A DNA stretch of 7,680 nucleotides from CAUZRD01 sp963582255 (GCA_963582255.1 CAUZRD010000096.1:1-7680); one strand, 5' to 3'. Numbered from the stretch's first letter, positions 1-7,304 are shown. Program-made: numbers and translations. Notes: generated from the letters alone by a model not told the origin.

Positions 1-1
1 T

Positions 2-433
2 GGCGGTTCAAAAAAAAGACCCTATTATCGGATTGTTGTCGCTGATGCGCGTAATCCTAGGGATGGTCGCTTCATTGAGAAGGTTGGGACCTATAATCCG
101 TTGCTAGCGCGTGATTCTGACGATCGCGTCACTATGAATGTGGAACGCATAGAATATTGGATTTCAAAGGGAGCTCAACCGACCGATCGAGTTCTAAGAT
201 TTCTCGATGCTGCTGGGATCATGAAACGGCCAGTGCGCAATAATCCGATAAAAGCTCAACTGGGTAAGAAAGCTCAGGAGCGGATTATTAAGGCTGCAGA
301 AGCTGCAGAGGTGGCTAGCGATGCGATAGCAGCCGAAGAGGTGCCGGTGGAAGAAGCTGTAGCGGAAGAAACGCCGGTGGAAGAATCCCCGGCTGAATCT
401 GTTGCCGAAGCAGAACTTGAAAAGACCGAATAG
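2..433 (+). CDS. rpsP: 30S ribosomal protein S16, 5'-truncated by the window edge
   Basis: S16 is a small-subunit protein that binds 16S rRNA and helps 30S assembly. The frame is open from base 2; the visible protein starts at GGSKKRPYYRIVVADAR and continues through the conserved DGRFIEKVGTYNP and WISKGAQPTDRVLRFLDAAG segments, an almost textbook S16 core. Only about ten N-terminal residues should be missing; 143 residues are visible. The last 60 or so residues form an alanine/glutamate-rich, low-complexity acidic tail with repeated PVEE units, as is common in alphaproteobacterial S16 and absent from the roughly 82-residue E. coli protein. A TTG at 101 could be mistaken for the start, but homology clearly continues upstream of it. 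rimM begins 13 bp downstream, so the two are almost certainly in one operon. The true start and promoter lie outside the window. Confidence 0.97.
   Translation, partial: GGSKKRPYYRIVVADARNPRDGRFIEKVGTYNPLLARDSDDRVTMNVERIEYWISKGAQPTDRVLRFLDAAGIMKRPVRNNPIKAQLGKKAQERIIKAAEAAEVASDAIAAEEVPVEEAVAEETPVEESPAESVAEAELEKTE
343..385 (+). repeat. Short in-gene direct repeat in the S16 acidic tail
   Basis: The 13-mer GCCGGTGGAAGAA occurs at 343-355 and again at 373-385, a 30-nt (10-codon) offset. Each copy encodes the PVEE unit of the acidic tail. The in-frame period is what slippage or a small tandem duplication in a low-complexity tail would leave. Confidence 0.7.
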
Positions 434-440
434 AGGTAGG
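434..440 (+). promoter_or_regulatory. Ribosome binding site that fixes the rimM start
   Basis: AGGTAGG lies 6 nt before the ATG at 447. It supports that codon over the in-frame ATG at 402, which would overlap rpsP and add 15 residues outside the family alignment. Confidence 0.75.
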
Positions 441-446
441 CACGGC

Positions 447-974
447 ATGGGTGAGCGGGTGTGCGTGGGCCAGATTGGCGCACCGCATGGCGTGCGAGGA
501 TTGGTTGTTGTGTGGTCTTATACAGAAGTGCCGGATGATATTTGCTCTTACGGGCCAATTAAGACTGACGGTGGACTGGAACTATACCTTGATATTGTGA
601 GCACAAAAAAAAACTCTGGTTTGATCGTTGCCATAGACGGAGTGCAGACCCGTTTTGGTGCGCGCGCTCTTTCCGGTGAGAAACTGTATGTTGACCGTGA
701 CCGGTTGCCCGATCTAGGAGTTGAAGAATTCTACTACGCTGATTTGGTCGGTCTGACGGTTAAGGACATCAGCGGGATGTCTCAGGGTCGAGTGGTCGGT
801 GTTCATGATTTCGGCGCGGGAGATCTCATGGAGATCGATCCGGGCGATGGAAAAACAATATTGGTTCCATTTACCAAAGAACACGTGCCGGCGGTTGATG
901 TTTTTGGGAAGCTGGTAACTATCAATTCCGCTCTGATCACGAGCGATGGGGGGGAGGGAGATCTCGGAACGTAA
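447..974 (+). CDS. rimM: Ribosome maturation factor RimM (16S rRNA processing protein)
   Basis: RimM binds S19 in the 30S head and assists late maturation of the small subunit in the cytoplasm. From the ATG at 447 the protein has 175 residues, normal for the family. The N-terminal RimM beta-barrel spans about residues 4-85 and opens with the hallmark GQIGAPHGVRG (8-18). The C-terminal PRC-barrel domain spans about 93-165 and carries EEFYYADLVGL (93-103), VHDFGAGDLMEI (119-130) and VPFTKEHVPAVD (140-151), all typical RimM blocks. The start is chosen because a good ribosome binding site precedes it and the homology begins right there. It lies 13 bp after rpsP, and its stop codon overlaps the trmD start (TAATG), which points to translational coupling. 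No oddities seen. Confidence 0.96.
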   Translation: MGERVCVGQIGAPHGVRGLVVVWSYTEVPDDICSYGPIKTDGGLELYLDIVSTKKNSGLIVAIDGVQTRFGARALSGEKLYVDRDRLPDLGVEEFYYADLVGLTVKDISGMSQGRVVGVHDFGAGDLMEIDPGDGKTILVPFTKEHVPAVDVFGKLVTINSALITSDGGEGDLGT

Positions 975-1717
975 TGTCACAATTACCGGCAGTTCCTGAA
1001 GAAGATAATTGTGCTGGTTCTGGCTGGAAGGCCAGTGTGCTTACGCTATTTCCAGATGCATTTCCTGGATCTCTTGGCCTTAGCCTTGCCGGTAGGGCTC
1101 GCGCGCAAAATCTATGGTCGCTAGAGGCTACGAACATTCGCAAATTTTCCGAAGACTCTCATCACAGCGTTGATGGTACGCCTGCGGGAGGTGGTCCGGG
1201 CATGGTGTTGCGCGCTGATGTTCTGGGAAGAGCTATCGATCATATAAGGCCAAGTGGCGATTCACGTCGACTAATTTTCACATCTGCGCGAGGGCGGCCG
1301 TTTGATCAGAAGATGGCTCGCAGTCTTTCGGCTGAGAGTGGCGTTGTTCTGGTTTGCGGTCGTTTTGAGGGTATCGACCAACGGGTGATTGATGCGCGCG
1401 GCGGTGAGGAAGTTTCGGTCGGAGATTTCATTTTGTCAGGTGGCGAGATTGCCGCCATGGCCATTCTCGATGCGGTGGTTCGGTTGTTGCCGGGGGTGAT
1501 GGGAGATAAGACATCAGGTGCGGAGGAAAGTTTTGAGGATGGATTACTAGAATACCCCCATTTCACATTGCCGCGTGAATGGGAAGGCCACCAGATTCCA
1601 GATGTTCTCATGTCGGGAAATCATGTAAAGGTCTCAGATTGGCGGAGTCAGAGAGCAGAGGAAATAACCCGCGCACGGCGCCCAGATATGTGGCGATGTA
1701 AGTCTGATAAGAACTAG
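974..1717 (+). CDS. trmD: tRNA (guanine(37)-N1)-methyltransferase TrmD
   Basis: TrmD transfers a methyl group from S-adenosylmethionine to N1 of G37 next to the anticodon, which prevents +1 frameshifting. It is a homodimeric SPOUT-fold (trefoil knot) enzyme. The 247-residue protein has the family motifs in order: the LTLFPDAFPG start of the fold (23-32), GGGPGM (72-77), SARGRPF (104-110), CGRFEGIDQRV (128-138) and SVGDFILSGGE (148-158), the last two forming the cofactor-binding knot. SFEDGLLEYPHF follows (186-197), where Asp189 matches the catalytic aspartate (Asp169 in E. coli), then a C-terminal tRNA-binding domain with LMSGNHVKVSDWR. About 17 extra residues precede the fold. The usual HYTRP block reads HFTLP here, an Arg-to-Leu change that I note without interpreting. 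The ATG overlaps the rimM stop; the purine-rich GGGGAGGGAG upstream can serve as ribosome binding site. The expected next gene, rplS, is missing. Confidence 0.97.
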   Translation: MSQLPAVPEEDNCAGSGWKASVLTLFPDAFPGSLGLSLAGRARAQNLWSLEATNIRKFSEDSHHSVDGTPAGGGPGMVLRADVLGRAIDHIRPSGDSRRLIFTSARGRPFDQKMARSLSAESGVVLVCGRFEGIDQRVIDARGGEEVSVGDFILSGGEIAAMAILDAVVRLLPGVMGDKTSGAEESFEDGLLEYPHFTLPREWEGHQIPDVLMSGNHVKVSDWRSQRAEEITRARRPDMWRCKSDKN

Positions 1718-1774
1718 TTTTTACTGAAATAAGCCAATTGGGAAGCACACTTGGTCTTTCTTCTTGGAACGTTT
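1718..1774. other. Short convergent intergenic gap without a clear terminator
   Basis: This gap separates the ends of two convergent transcription units. I see an 8-bp AACTAGTT palindrome running into a short T run right at the trmD stop (about 1712-1722), and a weak CCAA/TTGG pairing further on. Neither is a convincing rho-independent hairpin. Termination here may be rho-dependent, or the T run may act as a weak terminator. Confidence 0.4.
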
Positions 1775-3670
1775 TCAGGTGCGCACGGTTTCGGCCGTAG
1801 CCTCTCGAATCAACTCATCAGGTATATCGTCAAATGAGGCGTAATTATATGCGTAAAGCCTTGCATATAGACCTTGCAAAGCGATCAATTCGTCATGGTT
1901 TCCCGTCTCGATGATGCGCCCTTCCTGGAGTACAATGATTCGATCGGCACCACGCACGGTTGCAAGGCGATGGGCGATGACAATGCCGGTACGTCCTTGC
2001 AAAAGCTGTTTAAGTGCAATTTGAATCTGGCGCTCAGTATATGAATCGATATTGGCGGTTGCCTCATCAAGGACTAGGATCTTTGCATCGGCAACAAGCG
2101 CGCGGGCAAAGCTCAATAGCTGACGTTGGCCGAGGGACAGATTAGAACCTTGCTGTTCCAGAATTGTATCATAGCCGTTTTTAAGACATTCGATGAACGA
2201 GTGCGCGCCGACTACCTTAGAGGCGTTTTCAACTTCAGCTCTGGTGGCATCGGATGTACGGTAGCGAATGTTTTCAAATATAGTTCCTGTGAATAAGAAC
2301 GGGTCCTGTAGGACCATGGCTATATGTTGGCCGAGAGCAGATTTTGCATAGTCGCGTACATCGACGTCGTCGATGAAAATAGCCCCTTTATCAACGTCGT
2401 AAAATCGGTGTAACAGGGCCGTTATGCTAGTTTTTCCAGAACCGGTTGGTCCTACTAACGCTACTGTTTCTCCGGGTTTGACCGTGAAATTGATTTCTTT
2501 CAGGACAGGTTGATCTTTCACATAACGAAAAGATACATCACAAAACTTAATTTCACCGCGAATGTCGGCAGGCGCTTTAGCATCCGGCTTATCGATGATT
2601 GAAAGTGGTACATCGAGAACCTCGAAGATACGCTTTCCCGAAGCCATGGCCCGCTGCATCGTCGAATATTGGATGGTAAGCGACCGGATAGGATCGAAGA
2701 AACGCTGAATGTAGAATAAGAACGCTACCATAACGCCGATATCTAACTCGTTGTCGAGTACCAGCGTGCCACCTACAACAACAACAATGGCTGAGGCCAT
2801 GCCGGTCAATGTGTCAACTATCGGCACCATGATCTGGGCCAGCTTGGCTGAGCGGATATGAGCTGCCAGATTTTCGGAGGCTTTATCGTTATAGAGATGA
2901 TAATTTACATCTTCTCGGCCCATACCTTGTACCGTGCGCACCGAGTGAATGCCCTCGGCAAGCGCGCCGTTTGCGATGGAGTTGGTTTCGCGTGCGAAGC
3001 GAAACGCTTCACGGGCCCGTGGAAGCCAGAGAATCCGCACAAGGAACAGAGTTGGCACGACTGAAAGCGTAAGCAAACCGAGTTCGAAATTGAGAGACAG
3101 CATGATGATGACAATGCCGAACAGAAGGATAATATCGCCAATGGCTGTGATCGAGTTTTCTAAAAATTCCTGAAGGGCATTCACATCACCCTGCAGCCTT
3201 GACATCATCCGCCCGACTTCGGTGCGATCCATGAAGGTGAGTGCTACATGCTGTAGGTGGGCAAACATGGCGCTGCGTAGATCAAAAATGACATTCTCAC
3301 CTGTTAGGCCGACCAATAAATCCTGCCACCATGTGGCTAGATAGTTGATGGTGATAACAGCGATAAAAGCGCCAACCGCCAGATATAGCAGTGAGCGTGA
3401 GCCACCCTCCTCAAGCACTGCGATGTCGATGCCGTAGCGGATGACAAGCGGAATAGAGAGCTGGGCGAGTGTGGCTAGGAGTACCGCGATAATCGAGAGC
3501 CAGACCCTTTTCTTGTAAGGATTGACATATTTTGTGAACCTGCGAATAACGCGGCCATCGAACAGAGCGCCAAACATTTCCTCATCTTGGCTGGTTTGAG
3601 AGCCGACGACTGCATGAGGCGGATGCATTGTCTCATCCTGGTTTTTTGTTGTTGTCGTGTTGGAGATCAT
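1775..3670 (-). CDS. ABC exporter half-transporter with degenerate signature motif (MdlB/YheH-like)
   Basis: An inner-membrane, type IV-fold ABC exporter half: an N-terminal transmembrane domain (about 45-345, six helices, clear hydrophobic blocks near 56-80, 93-115, 175-193, 196-215, 280-302 and 310-330) fused to an ATPase domain (about 370-605). The ATPase shows Walker A GPTGSGKT (407-414), Q-loop Gln455, signature LSLGQ (511-515) instead of LSGGQ, Walker B ILVLDE with the catalytic Glu536, and H-loop His567. The full catalytic Glu combined with a degenerate signature marks the MdlB/YheH/BmrD-type subunit of a heterodimer. Its start overlaps the partner's stop (ATGA), which couples their translation. 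An alternative start at 3628 (residue 15) has a better ribosome binding site. The substrate cannot be read from sequence; family members export drugs or lipids. The gene symbol is left blank because several paralogous families share this layout. Confidence 0.93.
   Translation of the reverse strand: MISNTTTTKNQDETMHPPHAVVGSQTSQDEEMFGALFDGRVIRRFTKYVNPYKKRVWLSIIAVLLATLAQLSIPLVIRYGIDIAVLEEGGSRSLLYLAVGAFIAVITINYLATWWQDLLVGLTGENVIFDLRSAMFAHLQHVALTFMDRTEVGRMMSRLQGDVNALQEFLENSITAIGDIILLFGIVIIMLSLNFELGLLTLSVVPTLFLVRILWLPRAREAFRFARETNSIANGALAEGIHSVRTVQGMGREDVNYHLYNDKASENLAAHIRSAKLAQIMVPIVDTLTGMASAIVVVVGGTLVLDNELDIGVMVAFLFYIQRFFDPIRSLTIQYSTMQRAMASGKRIFEVLDVPLSIIDKPDAKAPADIRGEIKFCDVSFRYVKDQPVLKEINFTVKPGETVALVGPTGSGKTSITALLHRFYDVDKGAIFIDDVDVRDYAKSALGQHIAMVLQDPFLFTGTIFENIRYRTSDATRAEVENASKVVGAHSFIECLKNGYDTILEQQGSNLSLGQRQLLSFARALVADAKILVLDEATANIDSYTERQIQIALKQLLQGRTGIVIAHRLATVRGADRIIVLQEGRIIETGNHDELIALQGLYARLYAYNYASFDDIPDELIREATAETVRT
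3632..3639 (-). promoter_or_regulatory. Ribosome binding site favouring a later start of the downstream ABC gene
   Basis: On the minus strand AGGATGAG lies ahead of the in-frame ATG at 3628-3626, with 7 nt between AGGA and the ATG. The annotated ATG at 3670 has no such site. Either initiation occurs here, giving 617 residues, or the ATGA overlap start is used through reinitiation. The 14 residues in question (MISNTTTTKNQDET) are low-complexity and not conserved, so protein homology does not decide it. Confidence 0.45.
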
Positions 3671-5682
3671 GTTGATGGTCTGGTCACGTCGGTTTTTCGA
3701 TTATCTAGATTGGTAAGATCGTTGGAGGGCTCTGGTTCGATGGCACCTTCACGAGTTTGCAATCGGTAAAGAGCTGCATAACGCCCCTCGGATTTGATCA
3801 GGCTTTGGTGAGTTCCGCGCTCAATAATCCGGCCTTCTTCCATAAATGCGATCTCATCTGCATGCATCAAAGCAGTGAGGCGATGCGAGATAATCATTGT
3901 GGCACTTACCTTTAGCTGTTCTGCAAGCGCCAGTCTTATCTGGCTCTCAGTTCCCGCATCTATGGCTGCCATGGAATCATCAAAAATGAGGATGGAGGGT
4001 TTAAGCATTGCTGTGCGGGCGATGGCGATGCGCTGCTTTTGGCCGCCAGATAGCGATACACCGCGCTCCCCCACAAGAGATTTATAGCCCTCGGGCAACC
4101 CGGATGCGAATCCATCGATCTGGGCCAGCGAGGCGGCATCATGTATCATGAGGTCTTCCGCCCAAGGGTCTCCATAAGCGATATTGTTTTCCAGTGATGT
4201 GGTGAAGAGATGGGGCGATTGCGAAACCGTGCGTACTTCAGCGCGTAAAGATGCAACGGTAACATCGCGAATGTCCTGACCATCGATGGTGATACGGCCA
4301 CCGTCGGCATCATAAAAACGAGTCATTAAATGGGCGATGGTCGACTTTCCACTGCCTGGAGGACCGACAATCCCCAAGATTTTACCGCGCTTAATTTCAA
4401 AAGAGATGTTTTTGATAGCCAGTGAGCTATGTGTGTCGTGATAGCCGAATGACACATTCTCAAACCTTACCATACAATCGGTAATTGTTAGCTCATTGGC
4501 ATTTTGCCGATCCGTAATGGCGGGTTCTAGATCGAGCAGTGCGAACAACCGGCCGCCGCAGGTGGACGCTCTTGCGACCGAGTTTACCAGCAAGCCCAAT
4601 TGGCGCACGGGCAGTTGTAAAATGGTCATAAAGGTGAGGAACTCGGTCAAGGTACCGATGCTTATCTCGCCGTTCAGAACTTTCAGGCCGCCGACCAAAA
4701 GGACCAATCCCATGGCGACGAAGAATGCGTACGTCATGACCGTGGTGGATGCGACGCGGGTGCGAATGCGCTGGTCAGCAATTGACATTGCCTCATCGGA
4801 GGCGCTGGCATATTTCACTAGCTCGTATTTCTCCGCGCCAAAGGCGCGTACAACTCGAGTTCCTGTGAGATTTTCGTCCATTATCTGACCGATCAGCGCC
4901 ATACGATCCTGAAGTAGTAGCCATAACCTGCGTAGACGCAGTCTTGCTGTAGCTGATCGCCAGGCGACAAATGGAACGAAGCTTAAAGATAGTGCGCCGA
5001 GTAAGGGATTGGTAGAGAGCATCAGCCCGGCGCCAGCAACGATCAGTACCACGAGTAGGACGAGCCGGATCATGCCAGTGTTCACAAACATGCGAACACC
5101 TTCAAGATCAAGCATGCCGCGGGTGATCAGTTCACCGGTGTGAACCCGGTCATGAAATGAAAAGCTCAACTCTTGTAGTTTGTTGTAAAAAGCTAGCCGG
5201 AGATCGTAGGCAATGCGATGGCCGATAGTTTCACCAAAATAGTTGTGCACGAGTGTAAAAACACCTCGTAAAACAGCCACCGCTAGTAGTAGCCAGGCCG
5301 CTTTTAATAGAGCCTCTCGGGAGATCTCACGTGAGACGGATCCTTGGTCAAGCAATCCAAGCGCGCCATCGACAGCATCACCAAGAAGTGGTGGGACCAA
5401 CAGTTGAAACACGGCAGCGGCGATGGTTGCGATGAGTGCCAGTACCAATCTGAAGCGATAATGGAAGGCTAGGCGAATGATTCGTAGCAGTATTGCGTAT
5501 TCGTCAGCAGAAGCGACTTCATCCTCGCCAGGCAGACCGCGATAAGCACGTGAATTAATGCGTTCCACCTGATTTTCTCCGAGCTCACTTTTGCTTTTGA
5601 TTCGGGAGGGGGGTGGCATATCTTCGAGGCCGATTTTAGGGTTATTGGTCACGCGATGTTGATACCTAACGGCAAGGGGCAT
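3667..5682 (-). CDS. ABC exporter half-transporter with non-catalytic Walker B (MdlA/YheI-like)
   Basis: First gene of the exporter operon: 671 residues, a half-transporter with transmembrane helices at about 78-101, 126-148, 203-221, 226-242 and 316-332 plus a less clear one near 340-362, then an ATPase domain (about 403-640). The ATPase has Walker A GPPGSGKS (440-447), Q-loop Gln488, canonical signature LSGGQ (544-548), Walker B ILIFDD (564-569) with Asp569 in the catalytic Glu position, and H-loop His600. DDS-x-x-AID in this region is typical of the MdlA/YheI/BmrC-type partner, whose own Walker site is a poor hydrolase. The first 60 or so residues are polar and poorly conserved, so the start is uncertain. 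The ATG at 5682 lacks a strong ribosome binding site, while a GTG at 5568 (residue 39) has GGAG 8 nt ahead. Its stop overlaps the partner's start. Substrate unknown. Confidence 0.93.
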   Translation of the reverse strand: MPLAVRYQHRVTNNPKIGLEDMPPPSRIKSKSELGENQVERINSRAYRGLPGEDEVASADEYAILLRIIRLAFHYRFRLVLALIATIAAAVFQLLVPPLLGDAVDGALGLLDQGSVSREISREALLKAAWLLLAVAVLRGVFTLVHNYFGETIGHRIAYDLRLAFYNKLQELSFSFHDRVHTGELITRGMLDLEGVRMFVNTGMIRLVLLVVLIVAGAGLMLSTNPLLGALSLSFVPFVAWRSATARLRLRRLWLLLQDRMALIGQIMDENLTGTRVVRAFGAEKYELVKYASASDEAMSIADQRIRTRVASTTVMTYAFFVAMGLVLLVGGLKVLNGEISIGTLTEFLTFMTILQLPVRQLGLLVNSVARASTCGGRLFALLDLEPAITDRQNANELTITDCMVRFENVSFGYHDTHSSLAIKNISFEIKRGKILGIVGPPGSGKSTIAHLMTRFYDADGGRITIDGQDIRDVTVASLRAEVRTVSQSPHLFTTSLENNIAYGDPWAEDLMIHDAASLAQIDGFASGLPEGYKSLVGERGVSLSGGQKQRIAIARTAMLKPSILIFDDSMAAIDAGTESQIRLALAEQLKVSATMIISHRLTALMHADEIAFMEEGRIIERGTHQSLIKSEGRYAALYRLQTREGAIEPEPSNDLTNLDNRKTDVTRPST

Positions 5683-6223
5683 AGCTCATAGATTTTTATC
5701 ATTGAACGCAGCCAAAAATAATGAAGGTGCATGCGGATGTAATGTTAGCCCATGATGGGCTGCGTTCCGCGAACGCACTGGAAAATCATTTTGTCATAGA
5801 TGACCTTGCAGTTGCAATCCCGCACTATCATCATAAGCGCCGGATCGGCCGTAAGGGTGCAAAAATAGGCGTAATGTCAGAGTTAAGAGATCCATGAAAA
5901 TTGAGTATCCAGCCGGGTGAGTTTGTTGGTGCCGTGGATGAAATTTAGTGAGCTTTTGATTAACAGTTGGCATGAACAAGGGATTGATTGGGGTGATTTT
6001 TATTTTGGATGTTGGTTTGCGTCTAATCTGGGGGTGATAGCCTCGTTTTGGTGTTGGTTTGTGGAGGATGCGGTCGCGCAATACCCAGCGTGACTACCTA
6101 CGAAATGCGACACTGGGATCGCGTGATTAATAGCGTCCGAGCACTTAAATATATGTGAATAGGAAAATAGATAAGCAGCTGAATAGTATGAATTTGTTAG
6201 AATAATTAAGAGGTTATGGAAGC
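5683..6223. other. 541-bp stretch without a convincing gene, between divergently spaced minus-strand genes
   Basis: It holds the upstream region of the exporter operon and the downstream region of gluQ. Three small open frames exist: minus 5794-6081 (95 residues), plus 5721-5897 (58 residues) and plus 5917-6093 (58 residues from GTG, very rich in Trp and Phe). None has a recognisable domain, and I see no good ribosome binding site for any of them. They overlap each other on opposite strands, so at most one or two could be real. Apart from the inverted repeats at 5704-5776, I see no tRNA, terminator or insertion sequence. Decayed coding sequence is possible but unproven. Confidence 0.6.
5704..5776 (-). 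promoter_or_regulatory. Nested inverted repeats upstream of the exporter operon, possible leader or operator
   Basis: Read on the minus strand, two inverted repeats abut: GCGTTC-GCG-GAACGC (5776-5762) and AGCCCAT-C-ATGGGCT (5761-5747). Further on, GGCTGCGTTC (5713-5704) is a perfect complement of GAACGCAGCC, the ten bases spanning the junction of those two (5767-5758). The third element can therefore pair only if both short hairpins open. This arrangement of competing stems ends 21 nt before the ATG at 5682, as in an attenuator or translational switch. A DNA-level reading as protein-binding operators is equally possible. The pairings are read directly from the sequence; a regulatory function is inference. 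Confidence 0.45.
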
Positions 6224-7162
6224 CTATCTGTCTGATAGACGATCAAACCAGGGCTGTAGGGAAGCAATTCCTGTTGCATCGTAAATCTGAGTTTTGGTGA
6301 TGCCGTCTTCACGCAAGCTTTTCAAGCTAGGCGATGTGTGGCGCTTGGCCAGTTTGGCGCCCGCTTTATCATGCAATAGTGGATGATGGGCATAAAGAGG
6401 TGGTGAAATTTCCAGAAAATGTTGAAGCAACCGATGTAGATGGGTTGATTGGAAAAGGTCCATGCCCCGGGTGACATGGGTTACGCCCTGAATGGCATCA
6501 TCAACCACCACTGAAAGGTGGTAACTGGTCGGAATATCCATTCTGACAATGGTCGGATCTCCCCATATTTGGGGAGTTGCATGGATTGGTTCTGTCTGGC
6601 CCATTTGCGGGCCTAATTCGCAAAACTCAAGATGGGTCGACGATGATTGAGTGCGTGCCGCAGACATATCAAGGCGTAGCGCGCCGGCACGAGCGGGATC
6701 ATATACGGTTGAGAGGGAATCCTGGAGTAACTTTTTGGCAAAGATTGGCGCTCCATCGGGATCACGGGGCCAGACTTTTCCGTCGGTCTTAGAGAGTGTC
6801 ACGGCGTCTGCAATCTGGCGGCGAGACATATCGCATTTATAAAGAATATCCTTTTGCAATAATTTTCTGATTGCTTTTGCATACACATCCATGTGATGGG
6901 ACTGAACGCGTACCGGATCTTCCCAGCTCAGTCCCAACCAGGCGAGGTCGTTAAATATTTGCTCGACAAAGTGTGTGCGGGCACGGGTGTGATCAATATC
7001 CTCAATTCTTATGATCATACGGGCTGAAAGAGCCTCGGCAACGGCTTTGGAAAACAGGGCGGAATAGGCATGACCCAAATGGAGATATCCATTGGGGGTT
7101 GGTGCAAATCTAACTACAGGCTTTTGAGCGCTGGGGACTGGTTGGTTTTCAGGCAGAGCCAT
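6224..7162 (-). CDS. gluQ: Glutamyl-Q tRNA(Asp) synthetase with altered zinc site
   Basis: GluQRS activates glutamate without needing tRNA and attaches it to queuosine at the wobble position of tRNA(Asp). It is a paralogue of the GluRS catalytic core that lacks the anticodon-binding domain, and the 312-residue length fits. Visible motifs are RFAPTPNGYLHLGHAYSAL (18-36) with the HIGH-type HLGH at 28-31, RIEDID (52-57), SYHLSVVVDDAIQGVTHVTR (213-232) followed by G-x-DLF, and a KMSKS-type KLAKR (270-274). The zinc site normally reads CxC then Y-x3-C. Here only Cys110 remains; the other positions appear as Met112, Phe141 and Leu145, the last two inside DPDGAPIF-x-x-x-L, which matches the usual DGAPxYPGTC block. 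The gene stands alone between two long noncoding stretches. The ribosome binding site is weak; the ATG at 7162 fits the usual short N-terminus. Confidence 0.93.
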   Translation of the reverse strand: MALPENQPVPSAQKPVVRFAPTPNGYLHLGHAYSALFSKAVAEALSARMIIRIEDIDHTRARTHFVEQIFNDLAWLGLSWEDPVRVQSHHMDVYAKAIRKLLQKDILYKCDMSRRQIADAVTLSKTDGKVWPRDPDGAPIFAKKLLQDSLSTVYDPARAGALRLDMSAARTQSSSTHLEFCELGPQMGQTEPIHATPQIWGDPTIVRMDIPTSYHLSVVVDDAIQGVTHVTRGMDLFQSTHLHRLLQHFLEISPPLYAHHPLLHDKAGAKLAKRHTSPSLKSLREDGITKTQIYDATGIASLQPWFDRLSDR

Positions 7163-7304
7163 ATTCTTGTAAACTCATGAATATCATTGAGATAGAACAG
7201 TATATCGCAGAGGCGCGGGGTGTATTGTAAGATATAGGTACTCTCCTTGCCTAGGTCACTCGGTTTGTGGATGAGTTTCCGCTGAGCTGCAATGCGGAGG
7301 GATA

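Noticed and set aside
402..446. Upstream in-frame ATG of rimM at 402, adding 15 residues
   Set aside because: It overlaps the rpsP tail, lacks a ribosome binding site, and the added residues precede the point where RimM homology starts; the ATG at 447 has AGGTAGG at 6 nt.
1775..5682. Exporter pair as tandem MsbA-type lipid A flippases
   Set aside because: MsbA is a homodimer with two canonical ATP sites; the complementary motif defects here fit a heterodimer better.
5762..5776. GTTC-CGC-GAAC as a LexA/SOS box
   Set aside because: The spacing and arm arrangement do not match the alphaproteobacterial LexA pattern (repeats of GTTC/GAAC separated by 7 bases), and the exporter has no obvious SOS link.
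5794..6081. 95-residue minus-strand open frame
   Set aside because: No recognisable motif, no good ribosome binding site, a biased basic composition like an antisense reading of low-complexity G/T-rich DNA, and overlap with two plus-strand frames.
5917..6093. Trp/Phe-rich plus-strand frame from a GTG, possible small membrane protein
   Set aside because: The composition simply follows a G/T-rich stretch (many TGG and TTT codons); no ribosome binding site or homology is visible. Kept only as part of the gap description.
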